NCBI RefSeq assembly: GCF_024138675.1
Contig: NZ_CP090959.1
Span: 1,581,501 to 1,645,500, forward strand
Length of the DNA: 64,000 bases
Reading direction: 5' to 3'
From: Simiduia sp. 21SJ11W-1
Lineage (GTDB): Bacteria; Pseudomonadota; Gammaproteobacteria; Pseudomonadales; Cellvibrionaceae
A model generated the notes under the pieces. It was not told the origin of the DNA. It made no database searches and was given only the letters and a program-made list of their open reading frames with translations. The position numbers and the translations under genes are program-made. Positions 40,104 to 50,817 of this stretch are shown one piece after another (position 1 is the first letter of the stretch; every line of letters begins with the position of its first letter).

Positions 40104-40219
40104 AGGGCTCTCCTAACCTGTGCCCGTAAAGCGTAGGGCCGTGAATACGCTGCCGGCACACACCGGCAGACCATAGCCTAAGCCTAGCCAATAATCCCGC
40201 CAAGGGCGAAATTGCGGGC

Positions 40220-40978
40220 CTATTTACAGCGTTCCAGGTAGGCGGCCATGGCCGCGGCCATGCCCATGTCTATGCAATCTACGGTAAAGGCGTGGCCAAT
40301 AGAGACTTCCAGCAAGGGGGTTACCTGTGCGCGAAAATCGGCCAGGTTGTGCAGGTTGAGGTCGTGGCCGGCGTTTACGCCCAGGCCCACTTGGGTTGCG
40401 GTTTGGGCGGCGCGGGCAAATTGTGCGAGCAGTGCCTCCAGGTTTTCCGCTTGGGCCTTGTGTGCGGCGGCGTAGGGGCCTGTGTAAAGCTCTATACGAT
40501 CGGCGCCAACGTCGGCTGCGCGCTTTATCTGATCGCAATCCGGGTCCATAAACAGGCTCACACGCATGCCCTGGGCCTTTAGCTCGGCAATAATCGGTTT
40601 CAGCGCGTTCGCACTTTGGCTAAGGTCAAACCCGTGGTCAGAGGTTAGCTGGGCGTCTGTGTCTGGCACCAGCGTGCACTGGGCCGGGCGGGTTTCTGCC
40701 ACCAGTGCCATAAAGCCCGGGTAGCTGCCCTGTGCCGGGGCAAAGGGGTTGCCTTCTACGTTGAATTCCACCTGGGGGCTCACAAGGCTGGCCAGCTCGC
40801 GCACGTCTTGAGCGCGAATGTGGCGTTGGTCCGGGCGCGGGTGCACGGTAATGCCGTTGGCACCCAAATCGATACAGCGTTGGGCATGGGCGCACACATC
40901 GGGGAAGTTGCCCTCGCGGGAGTTGCGAATCAACGCAATTTTATTGAGGTTGATGCTGAGTGCAGTTGGCTGGGGCAC
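40220..40978 (-). CDS. pdxJ: Pyridoxine 5'-phosphate synthase
   Basis: Product of 252 residues, a TIM barrel that closes the pyridoxine ring from 1-deoxyxylulose 5-phosphate and aminoacetone phosphate. Marks are LSINLNKIALIRNSR, ITVHPRPDQRHIRAQDV, FMDPD, RIELYTGPYA and GVNAGHDLN. The family usually starts with V-NxNKVA-LRN and this protein has LNKIALIRN, a small change. The gene is leftward in a housekeeping run. Confidence 0.96.
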   Translation of the reverse strand: MPQPTALSINLNKIALIRNSREGNFPDVCAHAQRCIDLGANGITVHPRPDQRHIRAQDVRELASLVSPQVEFNVEGNPFAPAQGSYPGFMALVAETRPAQCTLVPDTDAQLTSDHGFDLSQSANALKPIIAELKAQGMRVSLFMDPDCDQIKRAADVGADRIELYTGPYAAAHKAQAENLEALLAQFARAAQTATQVGLGVNAGHDLNLHNLADFRAQVTPLLEVSIGHAFTVDCIDMGMAAAMAAYLERCK

Positions 40979-40998
40979 GGTGAATTCCTGAGGTTGGC

Positions 40999-41018
40999 AC
41001 AGCGCCCTCGGGCGCTGT
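40999..41018 (-). terminator. GC hairpin between ppiA-like gene and pdxJ
   Basis: ACAGCGCCC and GGGCGCTGT pair perfectly around two bases, 20 bases before the pdxJ start and 60 after the cyclophilin stop. Read leftward there is no T-run, so it may only slow or protect the transcript. Confidence 0.5.
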
Positions 41019-41077
41019 ATAAAATTAATACGCAGTCAAAATTGTAGGTGCAGCAACGTTTAAAAACCGTCAGCGGC

Positions 41078-41632
41078 TTAAAGGCGGTAGGCTTTTAAAA
41101 TACGCACCGGGGTGTTGGGCGCTTCGGGAAAGGCGCGTATGGCGCCGCGCGGTTCACGCGCAATGGCGGCTACTACATCCAGCCCGTCTATCACTTTGGC
41201 AAATACGGCGTAGCCGGGTTTGTTTTTACCTGCATCCAGGTGTGCATTGCCGCCTACGTTTACGTTAATAAAAAACTGCGAGGTGGCGCTGTCTGGGTGC
41301 GCGGTGCGCGCCATCGAAAGGGTGCCATAGTAGTTTTTCAAACCGTTGTGGGATTCGTTAACAATGGCCTCGTGGGTGGGCTTTTTTACGAAATCGAAGG
41401 TAAAGCCGCCGCCTTGTACCACAAAGCCCGGAATCACACGGTGAAAAATGGTGCCGTTGTAAAAACCTTCATCTACATAAGTTAAAAAGTTTTTGGCGGT
41501 AATGGGGGCGCGGTCTTCAAACACTTCCAGGGTGATTTTGCCGAGGTCGGTTTCAAAACGCACTTTCGGGTTGGCGGCAAGGCTTGTGCTTGCCACCACT
41601 AACAACAACAGCGTGCTGAGTATTCTAAGCAT
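41078..41632 (-). CDS. ppiA: Periplasmic cyclophilin-type peptidyl-prolyl isomerase
   Basis: Product of 184 residues with a signal peptide (about 1-19, LLLLVVASTSLAA) and a bacterial cyclophilin domain (FLTYVDEGFYNGTIFHRVIPGFVVQGGGF; LSMARTAHPDSATSQFFINV). It speeds proline isomerisation of periplasmic proteins. It lies 9 bases after the SH3 gene stop and is probably co-transcribed with it. Confidence 0.92.
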   Translation of the reverse strand: MLRILSTLLLLVVASTSLAANPKVRFETDLGKITLEVFEDRAPITAKNFLTYVDEGFYNGTIFHRVIPGFVVQGGGFTFDFVKKPTHEAIVNESHNGLKNYYGTLSMARTAHPDSATSQFFINVNVGGNAHLDAGKNKPGYAVFAKVIDGLDVVAAIAREPRGAIRAFPEAPNTPVRILKAYRL

Positions 41633-41641
41633 GGTGATTCC

Positions 41642-42319
41642 TTAGCTGATCCACTCGGATTTGCGTTTGCGCCCACTGAAGCCCTGAATAATCAGGGTAA
41701 ACAGCATGCCCACGCCCAGAATAGAGGCGCCGTAAATCCAATGGTTGTGCACTTTGTCGTTTTCCAGCCGCTGGTTTGAGGCCTTTAAAATATCCGCTTC
41801 GGTTTGCAGCATCTGGTGTTTTTCCAGCAGCGCCTGGTAGCGTTCGTTGAGGTCTATGGCGTTGGCAGAAAGCTGCTTGATGTTGGCCAGCTCTTCGGCC
41901 AGTTGATCGCGCTGGGCGGTGAGGCTTGAAATATTGTTGAGCGCGCTGCTTTTATCACCGCTAAGTGCACGGTAGTCGTTTTGCAGGTTTTCGTAATCTT
42001 TGCGCAGCTTGGCCATCTCTGCTTCTGTGCGGGCAAGCTTTACCCCGGCGGTGGGTTCTTCCAGCAGGTATTGGTTGCGAATCCAACCCTGTTCGCCGTT
42101 GCGCACTTCAACCAGGCTCCACTCGCCATCTTCACTTTGTTCAATGAATTTCACGCTGGTGCCAGAGGGCAGGCCGCGGTGAATAATGCGGTATTGGTTG
42201 CCTTGGCCGCTGCGCAGCGGCACAAAAAGTTGATCTGAAATGTAGCGGGTTTCCTGGGCGCTGGCCGGGGTTGCCGTGCAGGCGGCCCAGGCCAAAACAA
42301 TAAGTAGTATTCTGATCAC
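41642..42319 (-). CDS. TIGR04211-type SH3 domain protein (YgiM-like)
   Basis: Product of 225 residues: signal peptide (about 1-22, ILLIVLAWAACTATPASA), a bacterial SH3 domain (about 25-90, DQLFVPLRSGQGNQYRIIHRGL to GWIRNQYL), a long periplasmic coiled coil (about 95-185) and one C-terminal membrane helix (about 195-213) ending in a basic tail. The build equals E. coli YgiM. The GTG at 42319 with GGA upstream starts right at the signal peptide; the longer ATG frame adds 15 odd residues. Confidence 0.85.
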   Translation of the reverse strand: MIRILLIVLAWAACTATPASAQETRYISDQLFVPLRSGQGNQYRIIHRGLPSGTSVKFIEQSEDGEWSLVEVRNGEQGWIRNQYLLEEPTAGVKLARTEAEMAKLRKDYENLQNDYRALSGDKSSALNNISSLTAQRDQLAEELANIKQLSANAIDLNERYQALLEKHQMLQTEADILKASNQRLENDKVHNHWIYGASILGVGMLFTLIIQGFSGRKRKSEWIS

Positions 42320-42391
42320 GGTGTTTTCCACGTTGTGTTTTTGTGTAAGTTTACGTGGCCACAAGCCCTTTGGCTGTTGGCGCCGTCACGT

Positions 42392-42691
42392 TCAGGGCAG
42401 AACTTTCTTAAAGGGTTTTACCACCACGCGCGCATACACGCCGGCGGCAATGTATGGGTCTGCATCGGCCCAGGCCTGAGCCTGTTCCAGGCTTGGAAAT
42501 TCAGCCACCACCAGGCTGCCGGTAAAGCCTGCTTCGCCCGGATCTTCGGCGTCTATGGCCGGGTGGGGGCCGGCCAGCAGCAGGCGGCCTTGTTCGCGCA
42601 GGGTTTCAAGCCTTGCCAGGTGATCTGCGCGGGCGGTTTTACGAAGTGCCAATGAGTTGGCAACGTCTTCGCTGATGATGGCGTAATGCAT
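42392..42691 (-). CDS. yciI: YciI family protein
   Basis: Product of 99 residues with the YCII ferredoxin-like fold: [37 protein letters not shown] and [20 protein letters not shown] His/Asp pair is conserved in the family but the reaction is unknown. It is near the septation-like membrane gene, rnm and yciO, as in E. coli. Confidence 0.93.
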   Translation of the reverse strand: MHYAIISEDVANSLALRKTARADHLARLETLREQGRLLLAGPHPAIDAEDPGEAGFTGSLVVAEFPSLEQAQAWADADPYIAAGVYARVVVKPFKKVLP

Positions 42692-42734
42692 GGTGCGTCC
42701 TTAGTATTTTTTAGTGTTCCGTGCGCGCGGCCAA

Positions 42735-43490
42735 TCAGGCATCGTGCAATAAATCTTCAAAATCCAGATGGGTCAGTTTTTTAATATTTCTGAACAGATA
42801 AAACAAGGTGTAAATCATAATAGCCATGGCCGGTACCACAATTACCGGGTAGCTGAGTGCCGTCATTTTGCCCAGCTCTTCGTTAAAGGCTTCGGTGCCG
42901 GGGTTGCTCACCACAATCCATTTGGCCAATACATAGTTAAGCGTAGAGCTTACAAAAAACGAGCACGCCAGCAGGTAGGTGGCATTGCGCAACACCGCTT
43001 CAAAGGCCGGGTGGTTGTTGTACTTATCGAGCGCGCGATCCACCACATCCACTTTTAGAATTTGGTCGTTATAAATGAAGGTGCGCACCAGCGGGAAGCG
43101 GGTTTTCAAAGAAAACAGTGTGGCCAGCCCCAAAAGCCCGGGAATGGCGGCCTCTTTAATGGCGATATACTCAGGCGGCAGTTCCATCAGGCTGATGCCG
43201 CCGGTTAGCAGTACGCTCACAATGCCCAAAATAGAGAAGAAGTTGAATTTGCCGCGCTGCTTGAAATCTCTCAAGCCGTAAAACAGCGGGAAGGCCAGCG
43301 CCACAATCAACCCGAATTTGGTGCCCAGCCAGGCTTCGTTGCTGAATTTGGTGAGAATCACCGTGGGAATCACGATGTTAAACAGCAGATTGATCAGCAG
43401 GTTTTCGCGCTCTGGCGGTTTGGTGGCTTGGGGTTCGGCCGCAGCCGGGGTGCCAGGCTCCTTGGGAGCCTCGTTTTGTGCTTGGGTCAT
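42735..43490 (-). CDS. VC0807-like multi-pass membrane protein
   Basis: Product of 251 residues with a Pro/Ala-rich cytoplasmic start and about six hydrophobic helices. The segments NLLFNIVIPTVILTKFS, FFSILGIVSVLLTGGISLMEL, SLKTRFPLVRTFIYND fit the VC0807 family and recall the YciB/IspZ septation proteins that occupy the same place in E. coli. Function unknown. It is divergent from rnm with overlapping 5' regions (27 bases or less between likely starts). Confidence 0.85.
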   Translation of the reverse strand: MTQAQNEAPKEPGTPAAAEPQATKPPERENLLINLLFNIVIPTVILTKFSNEAWLGTKFGLIVALAFPLFYGLRDFKQRGKFNFFSILGIVSVLLTGGISLMELPPEYIAIKEAAIPGLLGLATLFSLKTRFPLVRTFIYNDQILKVDVVDRALDKYNNHPAFEAVLRNATYLLACSFFVSSTLNYVLAKWIVVSNPGTEAFNEELGKMTALSYPVIVVPAMAIMIYTLFYLFRNIKKLTHLDFEDLLHDA

Positions 43491-43516
43491 TTGCGTCTCG
43501 GTGGCAAAATGGGCGT

Positions 43517-44437
43517 TTGCATGGGGCCACTCATGGCCGCATACCGGGGGTTCATATTACTGCTTTATTTGATTTACACACGCATACCTGCGCATCGGAC
43601 GGTATTTTACGGCCTGAGGCGCTGGTGTCGAGGGCCAAACAGCGCGGCGTGACGCTGCTGGCAGTAACCGATCACGACACCCTGGCAAGCTACCCAGAGG
43701 CGCAAGCGGCCGCCGCGGCCGAAGCCATTGCGCTGTTGCCCGGTATAGAAATATCCACCACCTGGCGCGGGCGGGGCATTCATGTGGTGGGTTTGGGCTT
43801 TGATCCAGAGCACCCGGTGTTGACCCGCGCCCTGAAAGACATGCACCAGGTGCGCGAGGCGCGCGCTCTGGCCATTGCCCGGGCCCTGGCCAAGGCGGGT
43901 TTAAGCGGCGAGCAAGACATACTGCGCGCGGCACAAATGGAGGCAGGCGAGGGCAGTATCGGCCGGCCGCACTTTGCCCGCGCGCTGGTGAAGCTTGGCA
44001 AGGTGAGCTCCCAGGCGGCGGCCTTCAAGCGGTTTTTGGGCAATGGCAAGCCGGGCGATGTGAAGCAAGACTTCCCCGAAGTGCAGACGGCGGTGCAGCT
44101 AATCTCTGCTGCAGGCGGGGTGGCGGTGTTGGCGCACCCGCTAAAATACAGCCTTACACGTACCAAAATGCGTGAGCTGCTGGGCGATTTCATTGAGGCC
44201 GGTGGCCAGGCGGTAGAGTTGATCAGCGGCTACCAGGAGCCAACCGCCACAGCAGATCTGGCCCGCCAGCTTGCGCCCTTTGGGGTGCACGCCTCCATTG
44301 GCAGCGATTTTCACCTGCCCGACCAACGCTGGCAGGAGTTGGGTTGCGCGGGGCACTTACCCGAGGGCCTGCCGCCCGTGTGGGCGCTGCCGGCACTGGC
44401 GGAACATCCGGCTGTGGTGCAGGCGGTTTCGGTGTAA
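43517..44437 (+). CDS. rnm: PHP-domain 5'-3' exoribonuclease (RNase AM)
   Basis: PHP phosphoesterase of about 306 residues. Metal ligands are in DLHTHTCASDG, VTDHDTLASY, PGIEIS, LAHPLKY and GSDFHLPDQRW. The E. coli homologue (YciV/TrpH, RNase AM) trims 5' ends of 5S and other rRNAs and degrades pAp. The start is unresolved: homologues begin about 10 residues before DLHTHT, but no ATG lies there, only TTG at 43517 or rare codons. The frame runs on to 43478. Confidence 0.9.
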   Translation: MHGATHGRIPGVHITALFDLHTHTCASDGILRPEALVSRAKQRGVTLLAVTDHDTLASYPEAQAAAAAEAIALLPGIEISTTWRGRGIHVVGLGFDPEHPVLTRALKDMHQVREARALAIARALAKAGLSGEQDILRAAQMEAGEGSIGRPHFARALVKLGKVSSQAAAFKRFLGNGKPGDVKQDFPEVQTAVQLISAAGGVAVLAHPLKYSLTRTKMRELLGDFIEAGGQAVELISGYQEPTATADLARQLAPFGVHASIGSDFHLPDQRWQELGCAGHLPEGLPPVWALPALAEHPAVVQAVSV

Positions 44438-44486
44438 GCTAGGCAAGTTATTGAATAAAAAGCCCTTTTTCTAGCAAGGAGGCCAA

Positions 44487-45113
44487 GTGGCCCAGTTTTT
44501 TCAAATTCATGCAGAAACCCCGCAGCACCGGCTGGTTGTGCAGGCGGCAGAAATTGTGCGCAAGGGCGGGGTCATTGCCTACCCAACAGACAGCGCCTAC
44601 GCGCTGGGTTGCCACATTGGCGATAAAGCCGCCCTCGATCGCATTCGCGCCCTCAGAAAGCTGGATAAACACCACAATTTCACCCTGATGTGTCGGGATT
44701 TATCCGAACTTTCTACCTACGCCAAGGTAGATAACCAAATTTACCGGATGCTGAAAAACCACACCCCCGGCCAATACACCTTCATTCTGGAGGCCACTTC
44801 AGAGGTGCCACGCAGGCTCTTGCACCCCAAGCGCAAAACCATTGGCTTGCGCGTGCCCGATAACGCCATTGCCCTGGCGCTTTTGGCCGAGCTTGGCGAG
44901 CCGCTGATGAGCGTCACCCTGCAAATGCCGGGCGATGAATACCCCATGAGCGACCCCTACGACATCCGCGACAGCCTGCAACACCAGCTGGACCTTGTGA
45001 TAGATGGCGGCTACTGCGGGCTGGATGCCACCACCGTGGTGGATTTAACCGGCGATGTACCGGCGCTGGTGCGTCAGGGTATTGGCGATTTTAGCCCCTT
45101 CGAAGCCGCATAA
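44487..45113 (+). CDS. yciO: Sua5/YciO/YrdC family protein (YciO)
   Basis: Product of 208 residues with GGVIAYPTDSAYALGCHIGDK, RKLDKHHNFTLMCRDLSE and RRLLHPKRKTIGLRVPD. YciO is the paralogue of TsaC; a threonylcarbamoyl-AMP role has been suggested but it is not essential. It starts with GTG 44487 behind AAGGAGG and lies 49 bases after rnm. Confidence 0.93.
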   Translation: MAQFFQIHAETPQHRLVVQAAEIVRKGGVIAYPTDSAYALGCHIGDKAALDRIRALRKLDKHHNFTLMCRDLSELSTYAKVDNQIYRMLKNHTPGQYTFILEATSEVPRRLLHPKRKTIGLRVPDNAIALALLAELGEPLMSVTLQMPGDEYPMSDPYDIRDSLQHQLDLVIDGGYCGLDATTVVDLTGDVPALVRQGIGDFSPFEAA

Positions 45114-45256
45114 ACTGCGGTTTGGGCCAGTGCCAGCCGGTTGTGGGGCACTCATGGGCAATTGCGATTGCAGTGCCCGTGGCGCGGCCCCATAATGTCA
45201 CCCTTTGACTGTCCGATTAGCCTGCTGAGAGAGCAATCCGTGCTGAGAGATACCCT

Positions 45257-46201
45257 GTGAGTTCCGAATTAGATACCTTGCCAGATCAAGCCGAGTCGCC
45301 CGCAGGCGACCAGCCGGCCCCCGCAGCCGAAGGCGCTGAGGTGCCAACTGAAGGCCAGCCTGCCCAGGCCGAAGGCGAGGCGCCCAGCGAACCCGCGGCA
45401 GAAGCCAAAGCGCGGCCAGATCAAGCCGAAATGCCCTTCGCCATTGTGCAGGGCAAGGCCGTTACCGACCTCCCCAAAGATCTCTACATTCCGCCAGATG
45501 CACTGGAAGTGATTCTGGAGGCCTTTGAGGGCCCACTCGATTTACTGTTGTACCTCATTCGCCGCCAGAACCTCGATATTCTGGAAATCAACGTGGCGGA
45601 AATTACCCGCCAGTACATGTCGTACGTTGAGATGATGAGCGCCATGCAGTTCGAGCTGGCGGCCGAATACCTGGTTATGGCGGCCATGCTTGCGGAAATC
45701 AAATCGCGCATGCTGCTGCCACGCTCCAGCGAAGCCGAGGAAGAAGAGGAAGATCCACGGGCGCAGCTGATTCGCCGCCTGCAGGAATACGAGCGCTTCA
45801 AAAAAGCCGCCGAAGACATAGACGAGCTACCCCGGGTAGGCCGCGATGTGTTTCATGCCTCGGCCCAGGCGCCCGATCGCAACCTCACGCGCCCGGAGCC
45901 GGATGTAGATTTAAAAGAACTCTTGTTGGCGCTGTCTGAGGTGTTGCGCCGCGCCGACATGTTTGAAAGCCACCACGTCACCAAAGAAAAGCTCTCCACC
46001 CGCGAGCGTATGGGGCAGGTGCTAGACCGCTTGGCGCACAAACAATTCATGCCGTTTGTGCAGCTGTTTACCGTAGAAGAGGGCCGTTTAGGTGTAGTGG
46101 TCACCTTTTTGGCGGTACTTGAACTGATTAAAGAATCCCTGGTGGAAATCGTGCAAAACGACAGTTTTGGCGCCATCCACGTGAGAGCGAGAACGCAGTA
46201 A
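45257..46201 (+). CDS. scpA: Condensin kleisin subunit ScpA
   Basis: Product of 314 residues. After an acidic Ala/Glu/Pro-rich N-terminal extension (about 1-60), the ScpA core starts at [22 protein letters not shown] and ends in the winged helix [22 protein letters not shown]. It closes the SMC-ScpAB ring that compacts chromosomes. The SMC partner is not here; an unrelated MukB-like ATPase is at the window start. scpB starts 2 bases after its stop. Confidence 0.95.
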   Translation: MSSELDTLPDQAESPAGDQPAPAAEGAEVPTEGQPAQAEGEAPSEPAAEAKARPDQAEMPFAIVQGKAVTDLPKDLYIPPDALEVILEAFEGPLDLLLYLIRRQNLDILEINVAEITRQYMSYVEMMSAMQFELAAEYLVMAAMLAEIKSRMLLPRSSEAEEEEEDPRAQLIRRLQEYERFKKAAEDIDELPRVGRDVFHASAQAPDRNLTRPEPDVDLKELLLALSEVLRRADMFESHHVTKEKLSTRERMGQVLDRLAHKQFMPFVQLFTVEEGRLGVVVTFLAVLELIKESLVEIVQNDSFGAIHVRARTQ

Positions 46202-46203
46202 CC

Positions 46204-47307
46204 ATGGCTGATACTCCCGATCAAACACTTGAAACCGGCGTAACCCCAGAGCAGGAGGCCGCCGGGCAAAACCCTGTTGAAGCATCCGCTGAAGCCGCAG
46301 AGCCCGCGGCCGAGAATGAGGCACCCGAAGTGCAGCCCCAGGCCAGTGCCGATGCCGAACCAGACGCGGCCGATGATGAAGCGCCCGTGGTAGATCGCGC
46401 GCTGTTGCGCAAAATTGTTGAAGGTGCGCTGTTGGCCGCCGGCCAGCCCTTAACCGTGGCCAAAATTGCGGAACTGTTCGTGAGCGATACCGGCGCCGAA
46501 CCCATGCCCAAAGAAGAAATTAAGGCCGCCCTTGAAGAGATTCAGGCAGATTGCGAGCACCGCGGCTTTGAATTGCGCGAAGTGGGCTCTGGCTGGCGCT
46601 TTCAGGTGCGTGCAGAAACAGCCACTTGGGTGAACCGCCTGTGGGATGAAAAGCCCCAGAAGTATTCCCGCGCGCTGTTGGAAACGCTTGCCCTTATTGC
46701 CTACCGCCAGCCCATTACCCGTGGTGATATCGAAGAAATTCGCGGCGTGGCGGTAAGCTCGCACATTATTAAAACCCTCTCGGAGCGCGAGTGGATCAAG
46801 GTAGTAGGCCACCGCGACGTGCCGGGCAGGCCATCGCTGTATGCCACCACGCGCCAGTTTTTGGATTACTTCAACCTTAAAAGCCTGGATGAATTACCCT
46901 CTCTGAGTGAGCTGCGCGATCTGGACGAGCTCAACAAAGAGCTGAATCTCGCCGACGACCCGGAGACGCAGGAGCGCGAAGGCATAGACGAAGCCAAAGA
47001 CGAAGTTGCACAAGCCCCAAGTGACCACAATACTGAAGACGCAGACGTGAGCGCAGACGTGAGCGCAGACGTGAGCGCAGACGTGAGCGCAGACGCGAGA
47101 GCGGAAGTAGAAGCAGAACCTGATGCGAGTGAAGAAGCAGCAGACGAAACACCAGACGCAATCACAGCCCAAGAGGGCGAAATCGTCACCGAAGATGAAA
47201 GCTTTACAGACGCTGATTTACTGGCCGCCGAAGAACCGGTAGCCGCTGTTGGTGAACAACGTGAGGCATCAACAGAACCTACTGAAGAAGACCCAAGTGC
47301 GGTATGA
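46204..47307 (+). CDS. scpB: Condensin subunit ScpB with repeat-bearing tails
   Basis: Product of 367 residues, longer than the usual 180-220. The two winged-helix ScpB core lies at about 60-235 ([62 protein letters not shown]). Both ends are acidic, Ala/Glu-rich and disordered. The C-tail holds four perfect ADVS repeats (280-295). The stop overlaps the rluB start by 4 bases (ATGA). Confidence 0.95.
   Translation: MADTPDQTLETGVTPEQEAAGQNPVEASAEAAEPAAENEAPEVQPQASADAEPDAADDEAPVVDRALLRKIVEGALLAAGQPLTVAKIAELFVSDTGAEPMPKEEIKAALEEIQADCEHRGFELREVGSGWRFQVRAETATWVNRLWDEKPQKYSRALLETLALIAYRQPITRGDIEEIRGVAVSSHIIKTLSEREWIKVVGHRDVPGRPSLYATTRQFLDYFNLKSLDELPSLSELRDLDELNKELNLADDPETQEREGIDEAKDEVAQAPSDHNTEDADVSADVSADVSADVSADARAEVEAEPDASEEAADETPDAITAQEGEIVTEDESFTDADLLAAEEPVAAVGEQREASTEPTEEDPSAV
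47041..47088 (+). repeat. Perfect 12-bp tandem repeat in scpB
   Basis: Four exact copies of GCAGACGTGAGC, followed by a degenerate fifth copy (GCAGACGCGAGA). The unit is in frame, so slippage changes the disordered tail by whole ADVS units without breaking the gene. Confidence 0.97.
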
Positions 47308-48389
47308 GTAAACAAAAAGACACACCGGCCGCGCCAAGCGGCGATGAAAAACTGCAAAAAGTGCTGGCCCGCGCAGGGCTGGGCTCGCGCCGTGAAATGG
47401 AACGCCTGATCGAGTCTGGCCGCGTTGAAGTTAACGGCAAAATTGCAGCTCTGGGCGACCGGGTGGGCGCCAGCGCCAGCATTCGCGTAGATGGCAAATC
47501 TGTCACCTTCAGTGCCGGCGAAATCAAGCGCCGGGTGCTGTTATACAACAAGCCCGAAGGCGAAATTTGTTCGCGCTCAGATCCGGAAGGCCGCCGCACA
47601 GTTTACGACCGCTTGCCACAGTTAAAAGGCGAGCGCTGGATTTCCGTGGGCCGGTTAGATTTCAACACCAGCGGGTTATTGTTGTTCACCAACGATGGCG
47701 AGCTGGCCAACAAATTAATGCACCCTTCATCGGTAATTGATCGTGAATACCTGGTGCGCATTCAAGGCGATGTAGACGACGAAATGCGCCAGCGCTTACT
47801 CGATGGTGTATTACTGGAAGACGGCGTAGCCCAGTTTACCGATATCGTAGATGGCGCCGGCGAAGGCCGTAACCGCTGGTTTTATTGTGTGGTAATGGAA
47901 GGCCGCAACCGCGAAGTGCGCAGGCTTTGGGAGTCGCAAGGGGTGCGCGTAAGCCGCCTGAAGCGCGTGCGCTACGGCAATTGTTTTATTCCCTCACACG
48001 TGCGCGTGGGCCAGTGGGTAGAACTAACCGATAAAGAAATTGGCGATTTGTGTGCAACGGCAGGCATAGAACACCAGCCACAGCCAGAGCACATTGAAAC
48101 CCGCGAAAACCGCGAGCGCCACGAACGCAAATTGCGCGTGGGTGCAGCCAAGCGCCCGCTGGCACGCCAGCTGAAAAAACCGCGCGATAACGCAGAAGAG
48201 TTCAGCAGCAAGCCGCGCCCGGCACTGGCACCGCTCAGCAAGGCATCAGCACAGCCCGCGCCTAAATCTGCAGGTAAACCTGCCCCCAAAGGCGATGGTA
48301 AAAAGGCCCGCTCCCACAAGGGTGGCAAACCCGCTCATAAATCTGGCAGCAAAGCCCGGCCGGGCAGTAACCGCTCGGGTTCGCGCTAA
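47304..48389 (+). CDS. rluB: 23S rRNA pseudouridine(2605) synthase
   Basis: Product of 361 residues: S4 RNA-binding domain (about 10-70, [23 protein letters not shown]), RsuA-type synthase core with catalytic Asp119 in [17 protein letters not shown], then a long basic Lys/Ala/Pro tail (about 270-361) that likely adds RNA contacts. The scpA-scpB-rluB order is widespread. RluB modifies helix 89 region of 23S rRNA; assignment over RluE/F rests on length and context. Confidence 0.92.
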   Translation: MSKQKDTPAAPSGDEKLQKVLARAGLGSRREMERLIESGRVEVNGKIAALGDRVGASASIRVDGKSVTFSAGEIKRRVLLYNKPEGEICSRSDPEGRRTVYDRLPQLKGERWISVGRLDFNTSGLLLFTNDGELANKLMHPSSVIDREYLVRIQGDVDDEMRQRLLDGVLLEDGVAQFTDIVDGAGEGRNRWFYCVVMEGRNREVRRLWESQGVRVSRLKRVRYGNCFIPSHVRVGQWVELTDKEIGDLCATAGIEHQPQPEHIETRENRERHERKLRVGAAKRPLARQLKKPRDNAEEFSSKPRPALAPLSKASAQPAPKSAGKPAPKGDGKKARSHKGGKPAHKSGSKARPGSNRSGSR

Positions 48390-48401
48390 TTAGGTAACGC
48401 C

Positions 48402-50633
48402 ATGGCGCATTCAACACAGGCCAAACAACTTTTTTCTTACCCTCGCTACTGGGCCGAATGTTTCGGCCCGGCACCGTTTTTGCCCATGTCGCGCAGAGAG
48501 ATGGATCAGCTCGGCTGGGATTCCTGCGACATCATCATTGTGTGTGGCGATGCCTACGTAGATCACCCAAGCTTCGGCATGGCGGTGATTGGCCGCTTTT
48601 TAGAGGCGCAGGGTTTTCGCGTAGGGTTGATTTGCCAACCCGATTGGACATCTGCAGAGCCCTTTAAGGCGCTGGGTAAACCCAATTTATTTTTTGGCGT
48701 AAGCGGCGGCAACATGGATTCCATGATCAACCGCTACACTGCCGATAAAAAAGTGAGAAACGACGATGCCTACACCCCCGGTGGCGAAGGCGGCAAACGC
48801 CCGGACCGCTGCGTGCTGGTGTATTCACAGCGCTGTAAAGAGGCCTACAGTGAAGTACCCGTGGTGCTGGGCGGCATAGAAGCCAGCCTGCGCCGCATTG
48901 CGCAGTACGATTACTGGAGCGATCAGGTTCGCCGCTCGGTGTTGATAGATGCCACCGCAGATATTTTACTTTACGGCAATGCCGAGCGCGCCATTGCAGA
49001 TATTGCCCACGGCTTGGCCGCCGGTAAAACTATTGAAGAATTAAGCACGCTGCGGGGTACAACTGTGGTGCGTAAAGCCCCGCCCGGAGGCTGGACGGAA
49101 ATCGATTCATCACGCATAGATTGGCCCGGCAATATTGATAAATTGCCGAACCCTTACGAATATCAGCAAGATACCGGAAGTGATACCAACAACACGCAAG
49201 TAGGCTTGAAGGCAGGCGAGGGGCAGTTGCAAGCCAGCAGCGCGCCTTGCCAGCAAAATCAGGCGGCTAACCCTGCCGATGAAGAGCAGCCCGTGCGCAT
49301 TATTCCCATGCCGCTGGCCGGGCGCAGTTATAAAGACCCGAATACCTACATTCGGCTGCCCAGCTTTGAAAAGGTGCGCAACGACCCGGTGCTCTACGCC
49401 CACGCCTCGCGTGTGTTGCACCAAGAGGCCAACCCCTTTAACGCGCGCCCGCTTATTCAAAAGCACGGCAACCGCGAAATTTGGGTAAACCCGCCACCCA
49501 TGCCCTTGGAAACCGATGAGCTGGACGGCGTTTTCGATTTACCTTACCAGCGCCGCCCGCACCCAAGCTACGGCAACGCAAAAATTCCCGCCTTTGAGAT
49601 GATCAAGTCATCTATCAATATTATGCGCGGCTGTTTTGGCGGTTGTACTTTTTGTTCAATTACCGAACACGAAGGGCGCATTATTCAAAGCCGTTCAGAG
49701 GCATCGATTCTGCGGGAAATTGAAGAAATCCGCGATAAGGTGCCAGGCTTTACCGGCCACATTTCAGATTTGGGCGGCCCCACGGCAAACATGTACCGTT
49801 TGCAGTGTAAAGATTTGCCTACCTTAAGCGCCTGCCGCAGGCTTTCTTGTGTGTTCCCCACCATTTGTAAAAACCTGGGCACAGATCATAAGCACACCAC
49901 GCAGTTGTACCGTAAAGCGCGTGCAATTCCCGGTGTTAAGCGTGTCTCTATTGCCTCTGGCCTGCGCTACGATCTGGCCGTGCGCGACCCGGAGTACGTA
50001 AAAGAGCTGGTAACCCACCACGTAGGTGGCATGTTGAAAATCGCACCCGAGCACACCGAGGGGCGCCCGCTAGACATGATGATGAAACCCAGCATGGAGA
50101 GCTATTACGCCTTCAAAAAGCTGTTTGATAAGTATTCAAAAGAGGCCGGTAAAACCCAATACCTGGTGCCATACTTCATTGCCGCACACCCCGGCACAGA
50201 AGATGAAGACATGCTAAACCTCGCGCTGTGGTTGAAGAAGAACAATTTTGAAGTAGATCAGGTGCAAACCTTCTACCCATCGCCTATGTCACTGGCTACG
50301 GCTATGTATTTTTCACAGCGCAACCCGCTGAAAAAATTAAGCTATAAAAAAGGCAGCTTGTACATTCCGCGCGATAAAGACCAGCGCAAGCTCCACAAGG
50401 CGTTGTTGCGCTATCACGACCCAAGTAATTGGGGCTTTTTGCGCGAATCGCTTATTAAAATGAATAAGGCGCATTTAATAGATAAGCTGTTACCCGGCGA
50501 ATCCAAGCCCGGCCGTAAGCAGTTTGTGCAAGGTGGCGCACGCCAGAAGGCGAGCGGCAATAAGTTCGATAAAATTCCGGCACGCAAACCGCCAAACGCC
50601 CGCAAGGGTAAGCCCCGTTCTAAGGGGCGGTAG
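48402..50633 (+). CDS. YgiQ-family radical SAM protein
   Basis: Product of 743 residues. An N-terminal domain (about 15-370, [22 protein letters not shown]) precedes the radical SAM barrel with the 4Fe-4S cysteines 411, 415 and 418 in [17 protein letters not shown], then a C-terminal domain and a basic Lys/Arg tail. The reaction of YgiQ proteins is unknown. A low-complexity insertion of about 45 residues (about 250-295) lies before [13 protein letters not shown]. The gene ends in a strong terminator. Confidence 0.92.
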   Translation: MAHSTQAKQLFSYPRYWAECFGPAPFLPMSRREMDQLGWDSCDIIIVCGDAYVDHPSFGMAVIGRFLEAQGFRVGLICQPDWTSAEPFKALGKPNLFFGVSGGNMDSMINRYTADKKVRNDDAYTPGGEGGKRPDRCVLVYSQRCKEAYSEVPVVLGGIEASLRRIAQYDYWSDQVRRSVLIDATADILLYGNAERAIADIAHGLAAGKTIEELSTLRGTTVVRKAPPGGWTEIDSSRIDWPGNIDKLPNPYEYQQDTGSDTNNTQVGLKAGEGQLQASSAPCQQNQAANPADEEQPVRIIPMPLAGRSYKDPNTYIRLPSFEKVRNDPVLYAHASRVLHQEANPFNARPLIQKHGNREIWVNPPPMPLETDELDGVFDLPYQRRPHPSYGNAKIPAFEMIKSSINIMRGCFGGCTFCSITEHEGRIIQSRSEASILREIEEIRDKVPGFTGHISDLGGPTANMYRLQCKDLPTLSACRRLSCVFPTICKNLGTDHKHTTQLYRKARAIPGVKRVSIASGLRYDLAVRDPEYVKELVTHHVGGMLKIAPEHTEGRPLDMMMKPSMESYYAFKKLFDKYSKEAGKTQYLVPYFIAAHPGTEDEDMLNLALWLKKNNFEVDQVQTFYPSPMSLATAMYFSQRNPLKKLSYKKGSLYIPRDKDQRKLHKALLRYHDPSNWGFLRESLIKMNKAHLIDKLLPGESKPGRKQFVQGGARQKASGNKFDKIPARKPPNARKGKPRSKGR

Positions 50634-50655
50634 GTTTGTAAATTCAAGTGATTTT

Positions 50656-50688
50656 AAACGGGCGACTTTTTAGTCGCCCGTTTTTTTT
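50656..50688 (+). terminator. Terminator of the ygiQ-like gene
   Basis: AAACGGGCGACT and AGTCGCCCGTTT pair perfectly around TTTT and are followed by a run of T. This marks the edge between the conserved block and the accessory region. Confidence 0.95.
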
Positions 50689-50817
50689 GCCACTTGGTTA
50701 GCCGGCGGAAAGCAGTTTGCTGAAGCGTAGGCGAGGCAGTTTACACAAGCGGCTCGCCGCCCGGGCAAAAGCAGGCGAAAGAGCGGAGTTTATGAGTAAT
50801 AAATGAGCATCTTGAGC

